Source of the DNA: Pseudoalteromonas sp. N1230-9
Lineage (GTDB): Bacteria; Pseudomonadota; Gammaproteobacteria; Enterobacterales; Alteromonadaceae
Assembly (NCBI RefSeq): GCF_032716425.1
Contig: NZ_CP090419.1
Coordinates: 1-37,500 of the forward strand
DNA length: 37,500 nt
Reading direction: 5' to 3'
Both the position numbers and the translations under genes were made by a program. Positions within the stretch are counted from its first letter, which is position 1, and every line of letters starts with the position of its first letter. This document shows, in pieces, positions 35,129-37,500 of the stretch. The notes below the pieces were generated by a model. That model had not been told where the DNA came from and did no database searches. It saw only the letters and a program-made list of their open reading frames with translations.

Positions 35129-35152
35129 TTAATGTGTCTTTACGACATTAAT
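35129..35152. promoter_or_regulatory. NrtR box candidate in the nrtR leader
   Basis: TTAATGTGTCTTTACGACATTAAT contains TGTC/GACA at the same spacing as the first box, plus an overlapping TTAATGT/ACATTAA palindrome. It ends 11 bp before the nrtR start and overlaps the region of its ribosome-binding site, consistent with autoregulation. Its centre is 100 bp from that of the first box. Confidence 0.65.
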
Positions 35153-35163
35153 AGAGGTGAAGA

Positions 35164-35859
35164 ATGAGCGGCAATAAAGACTCTGATTTTAAAAATCCAT
35201 TGTTTACAGTTGATAGTGTGTTATTTACCGTAATCGATAAAGAGCTGAAAGTACTATTGGTTAAGCGTGCCAGTGAGCCTTATATAGGTTGCTGGGCATT
35301 GCCAGGGGGGTTTATAGATATCGATATTGACCATAGTGCTGATATGACTGCATTGCGAAAATTAAAAGAAAAAACTAATGTTGCCCCTCAGTATCTTGAA
35401 CAGTTACATACATACTCTGGCCTTGCCAGAGATCCCCGCGGGTATAGTGTTACTTTGGTATATTATGCTTTGACATCAGCTGTGGAAGCATCAACACATA
35501 TCGAAACAGTTGATGATGCCAAATGGATTTCGATCGAGGAGCTAGACATATTACCAATTGCTTTTGATCATAAGCACATAATTGAGCACGCTCAGCAAAG
35601 GCTTAAACAAAAAGCTCTCTATTCTATGGTTCCGATTTATTGTTTACCGGAACTTTTCACCATTGGGCAATTTAAGTCAGTACTTGAAGCAATTATAGGA
35701 AAACCTGTTCAGCGTAAGACCATTATTAGACGTATTGATGCAGCAGATGTTTTAGAAAAAGTGGATGAAAAAATAAAATCCGGAGGTCGCTTGGCTCACC
35801 TCTATAAGGTCAAGCCTAATGTAGATATAGTAAACTTTGAGCGAAACTTGAGTCATTAA
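35164..35859 (+). CDS. nrtR: NrtR-type Nudix-related transcriptional regulator of NAD metabolism
   Basis: NrtR proteins join a Nudix-like ligand domain to a C-terminal winged helix and repress NAD genes until ADP-ribose binds. In this 231-residue protein the Nudix part (about 12-140) shows ALPGGF at 45-50, but the catalytic Nudix box is degenerate: the expected REUxEE reads RKLKEK (65-70), and the glycine-to-arginine spacing is two residues longer than normal. It is therefore probably a sensor without hydrolase activity. The C-terminal part has FTIGQFKSVLEAIIGKPVQR and ends in a conserved basic winged helix. It is divergent from prs-nadV, with two boxes between. Confidence 0.9.
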   Translation: MSGNKDSDFKNPLFTVDSVLFTVIDKELKVLLVKRASEPYIGCWALPGGFIDIDIDHSADMTALRKLKEKTNVAPQYLEQLHTYSGLARDPRGYSVTLVYYALTSAVEASTHIETVDDAKWISIEELDILPIAFDHKHIIEHAQQRLKQKALYSMVPIYCLPELFTIGQFKSVLEAIIGKPVQRKTIIRRIDAADVLEKVDEKIKSGGRLAHLYKVKPNVDIVNFERNLSH

Positions 35860-35867
35860 GTTTATGG

Positions 35868-35904
35868 GACAAGTAATTCTTATATCCGCTGAGAATTACT
35901 CGTC
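35868..35904. terminator. Bidirectional terminator-like hairpin between nrtR and the globin gene
   Basis: AGTAATTCT (35872-35880) pairs perfectly with AGAATTACT (35892-35900) across an 11-nt loop, with outer GAC/GTC adding length. It lies between two convergent genes. It is AT-rich and lacks a marked T-run, so confidence is moderate. Confidence 0.5.
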
Positions 35905-35921
35905 TAATATGATTACTAATA

Positions 35922-36353
35922 TTAGTTTTGATTGATCATATGGCTGGCGAGTTGCGATAACGATTGTCTTAACCCTTCGCGAAGTAGTGGGTTATCAATT
36001 TCGATATCGAGCGTTTTATTCATACAATGCATCCATTGGTCACGTAGGTCTTGATCAATAGGGAAAGGCATGTGACGCTTTCTTAGCATTGGGTGACCAT
36101 ATTTTTCAACGAATAGGTCAGGGCCGCCCAGCCAGCCAGATAAAAACTCAAAGAATACTTGGCGAATTCTATCTAAAGGCTGAGGATGCATATCATATAA
36201 TGGTTTGGCGTATTCATCTGTGGCCATTATGTCGTAAAATCGATTTGCAATTGCTCGAGCGCCTGCTTCACCGCCAATAATTTCGTAAGGTGTTTTTTCT
36301 GGAGTAGGTGTTTCAGGCGTTGGTTTCGATTTGGAAAAAAGTCGTTTAATCAT
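35922..36353 (-). CDS. Group II truncated haemoglobin
   Basis: The 143-residue protein has a basic, Pro/Thr-rich N-terminal extension of about 20 residues, then a 2-on-2 globin (about 23-140). Group II features are visible: B10 Tyr at Y40 (NRFYDIM), proximal His at H94 in RKRHMPFPID, and group-typical Trp at W107 in RDQWMHCM. Such proteins bind O2 or NO and often act in NO or peroxide defence. Its start is 41 bp from the divergent aroE start, so they may share a promoter region. The upstream ribosome-binding site is poor. The exact role cannot be told. Confidence 0.9.
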   Translation of the reverse strand: MIKRLFSKSKPTPETPTPEKTPYEIIGGEAGARAIANRFYDIMATDEYAKPLYDMHPQPLDRIRQVFFEFLSGWLGGPDLFVEKYGHPMLRKRHMPFPIDQDLRDQWMHCMNKTLDIEIDNPLLREGLRQSLSQLASHMINQN

Positions 36354-36394
36354 AATATTAATAAAGCTCTACAGGGCGAAGAGGTTGCTTCACT

Positions 36395-37219
36395 ATGGAC
36401 AAATACGCGGTTTTTGGAAATCCAATCAAACATTCGAAATCACCCGCAATACACGCACAATTTGCTGCATCATTAAACGAGCAAATACAATACAGCGCCA
36501 TTTTAGCACCAACAGATGCATTTGAAAAAACTGTCGCTGAGTTTTTCGCTGCGGGTGGTAAAGGGGCTAATGTCACCTTGCCATTTAAGGAGCAAGCGTT
36601 TGCCATGGTCGATGAACTTACAGAGCAAGCGAAAATAGCCGGAGCAGTAAACACTATTAAACAACTCGAAGATGGTAGCCTACTGGGTGATAACACGGAT
36701 GGTGTAGGGCTTGTTAAAGATCTTTTAGCCAATAATGTCACCTTAAAAGGGCTGCGAGTACTTCTTATTGGCGCTGGTGGTGCGGCACGAGGCGTCATTC
36801 AGCCATTATTGAATGAGCAAATCGAAAGCTTAACAATAGCCAACCGTACCGCCGAAAAAGCAAAGGCGCTAGCGAGTCATTTTAATGGTGAAATTGATGT
36901 GCAGGGCTTTGCTTTGAATGATATCCCAGAAAACAACTATGATGTGGTGATTAATTCAACCTCAAGTAGCGTTACTGGAGACCTGCCTGGTATAGCAGAA
37001 GACCATGTTGTTAAGTGTCAGTGCGCTTACGATATGTTTTACGCCAATGACGATACCGCATTTATCAGTTGGGTAAAGTTGATTAACCCAACATGTTTAA
37101 CACTTGATGGTTGTGGCATGCTAGTTGGTCAAGCAGCGCAAGCTTATTTTGTATGGCGCAATAAAATGCCAGAAATCATTCCCGTTGTTAGCGCGCTAAA
37201 AGCAGGAGAAATTGCGTGA
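36395..37219 (+). CDS. aroE: Shikimate dehydrogenase (NADP+)
   Basis: AroE reduces 3-dehydroshikimate to shikimate in aromatic amino acid synthesis. The 274-residue product begins [20 protein letters not shown], typical of the family. The catalytic pair is K65 (NVTLPFKE) and D102 (NTDGVGL), with N86 between them and a Rossmann glycine motif [12 protein letters not shown] starting near residue 124. It overlaps yrdB by 4 nt, as in the E. coli aroE-yrdB arrangement, and is divergent from the globin gene. Confidence 0.97.
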   Translation: MDKYAVFGNPIKHSKSPAIHAQFAASLNEQIQYSAILAPTDAFEKTVAEFFAAGGKGANVTLPFKEQAFAMVDELTEQAKIAGAVNTIKQLEDGSLLGDNTDGVGLVKDLLANNVTLKGLRVLLIGAGGAARGVIQPLLNEQIESLTIANRTAEKAKALASHFNGEIDVQGFALNDIPENNYDVVINSTSSSVTGDLPGIAEDHVVKCQCAYDMFYANDDTAFISWVKLINPTCLTLDGCGMLVGQAAQAYFVWRNKMPEIIPVVSALKAGEIA

Positions 37220-37470
37220 ATCAAGCTATCCAATTTATAGATCGACTCGAGTTTAAGCCTGAAGAAAAACAGTTGGTATTCTTCGCACAAGTAAGTGGCT
37301 TGATGGTGGAGTGTGCTATTGATACCAGCAAGTATGATTTTGCTGATCAAAGCAGTGCGGTTAATTACTTTGAATCTTATCGTTTCGATTATGAAGAGCT
37401 CGCCGAGCAACTGATCGAAGATGAGCAGTATAACTCGGCAGGACAAATCGAATTAACCGAGGTGTTTTAG
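37216..37470 (+). CDS. yrdB: YrdB-like DUF1488 protein
   Basis: The 84-residue acidic protein starts at GTG 37216 ([13 protein letters not shown]), matching the E. coli YrdB N-terminus MNQAIQFPDREEW. An AGGAG ribosome-binding site lies 8 nt upstream. The GTG overlaps the aroE stop (GTGA), implying translational coupling. The DUF1488 family has no known function; its conserved position after aroE is the main clue. Confidence 0.92.
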   Translation: MNQAIQFIDRLEFKPEEKQLVFFAQVSGLMVECAIDTSKYDFADQSSAVNYFESYRFDYEELAEQLIEDEQYNSAGQIELTEVF

Positions 37471-37500
37471 CCCTCTGCTAAGTATTCATCTTTAAGCTGA
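37467..37500 (-). CDS. yrdA: 3' end of YrdA-like gamma-carbonic anhydrase family protein (partial)
   Basis: Reading the minus strand from the window edge, an open frame ends [10 protein letters not shown] followed by TAA, overlapping the last 4 nt of yrdB. The tail resembles E. coli YrdA, which ends with KWKDEYLDQG and a few more residues, and yrdA is the neighbour of yrdB in E. coli. Only ten complete codons and the stop are visible, so the assignment rests on a short match plus synteny. The hexapeptide-repeat catalytic part would lie beyond 37500. Confidence 0.65.
   Translation of the reverse strand, partial: QLKDEYLAEG

Overview
The window is a contiguous piece of a marine gammaproteobacterial chromosome that starts at the dnaA start codon. 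Low G+C, E. coli-like housekeeping gene order and a prolidase carrying the metal-ligand numbering of Alteromonas organophosphorus acid anhydrolase point to Alteromonadales, most likely Pseudoalteromonas. The genus is an inference from recalled protein similarity; no search was run.

Layout. (1) 1-6058: the origin-side block dnaA-dnaN-recF-gyrB, all on +, with two parS-like ParB sites inside recF. (2) 6200-9177: glyQ-glyS (glycyl-tRNA synthetase), then a small lipoprotein gene. (3) 9762-13486, minus strand: tusA and the fadBA beta-oxidation operon. (4) 13682-19883, plus strand: slt, pepQ, a YigZ/IMPACT gene, trkH and a YcgR-like PilZ gene. (5) 19884-21582: a 480-bp AT-rich leader and a tandem array of four tiny exported EF-hand genes, ended by a strong terminator. 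(6) 25744-21593, minus strand: def-fmt-rsmB-trkA. (7) 25863-30770, plus strand: a LysM gene, dprA, smg, yrdD, tsaC and hemF. (8) 30828-36353: an insert relative to the E. coli order tsaC-aroE-yrdB. It holds a chemoreceptor with a CxxCH haem motif, the nicotinamide salvage genes nadV and prs, their divergent regulator nrtR, and a truncated haemoglobin. (9) 36395-37500: aroE, yrdB and the 3' tip of a convergent yrdA-like gene.

How the genes work together. Replication initiation, the sliding clamp, recombination repair and supercoiling are encoded next to candidate ParB-loading sites, as is usual near oriC. The def/fmt/rsmB and dprA/smg/yrdD/tsaC blocks serve translation and DNA or RNA maturation. 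TrkH and TrkA form one K+ uptake system but are separated by the PilZ gene and the EF-hand array. NadV uses PRPP, which the adjacent Prs would supply, to make NMN. NrtR probably controls both through two palindromic boxes whose centres lie exactly 100 bp apart.

Most worth a second look: the four-gene EF-hand array with its structured leader, the CxxCH chemoreceptor, the nadV-prs-nrtR unit, and the parS sites written into recF codons. Nothing in the window looks like a phage, transposon, CRISPR array or stable RNA gene.
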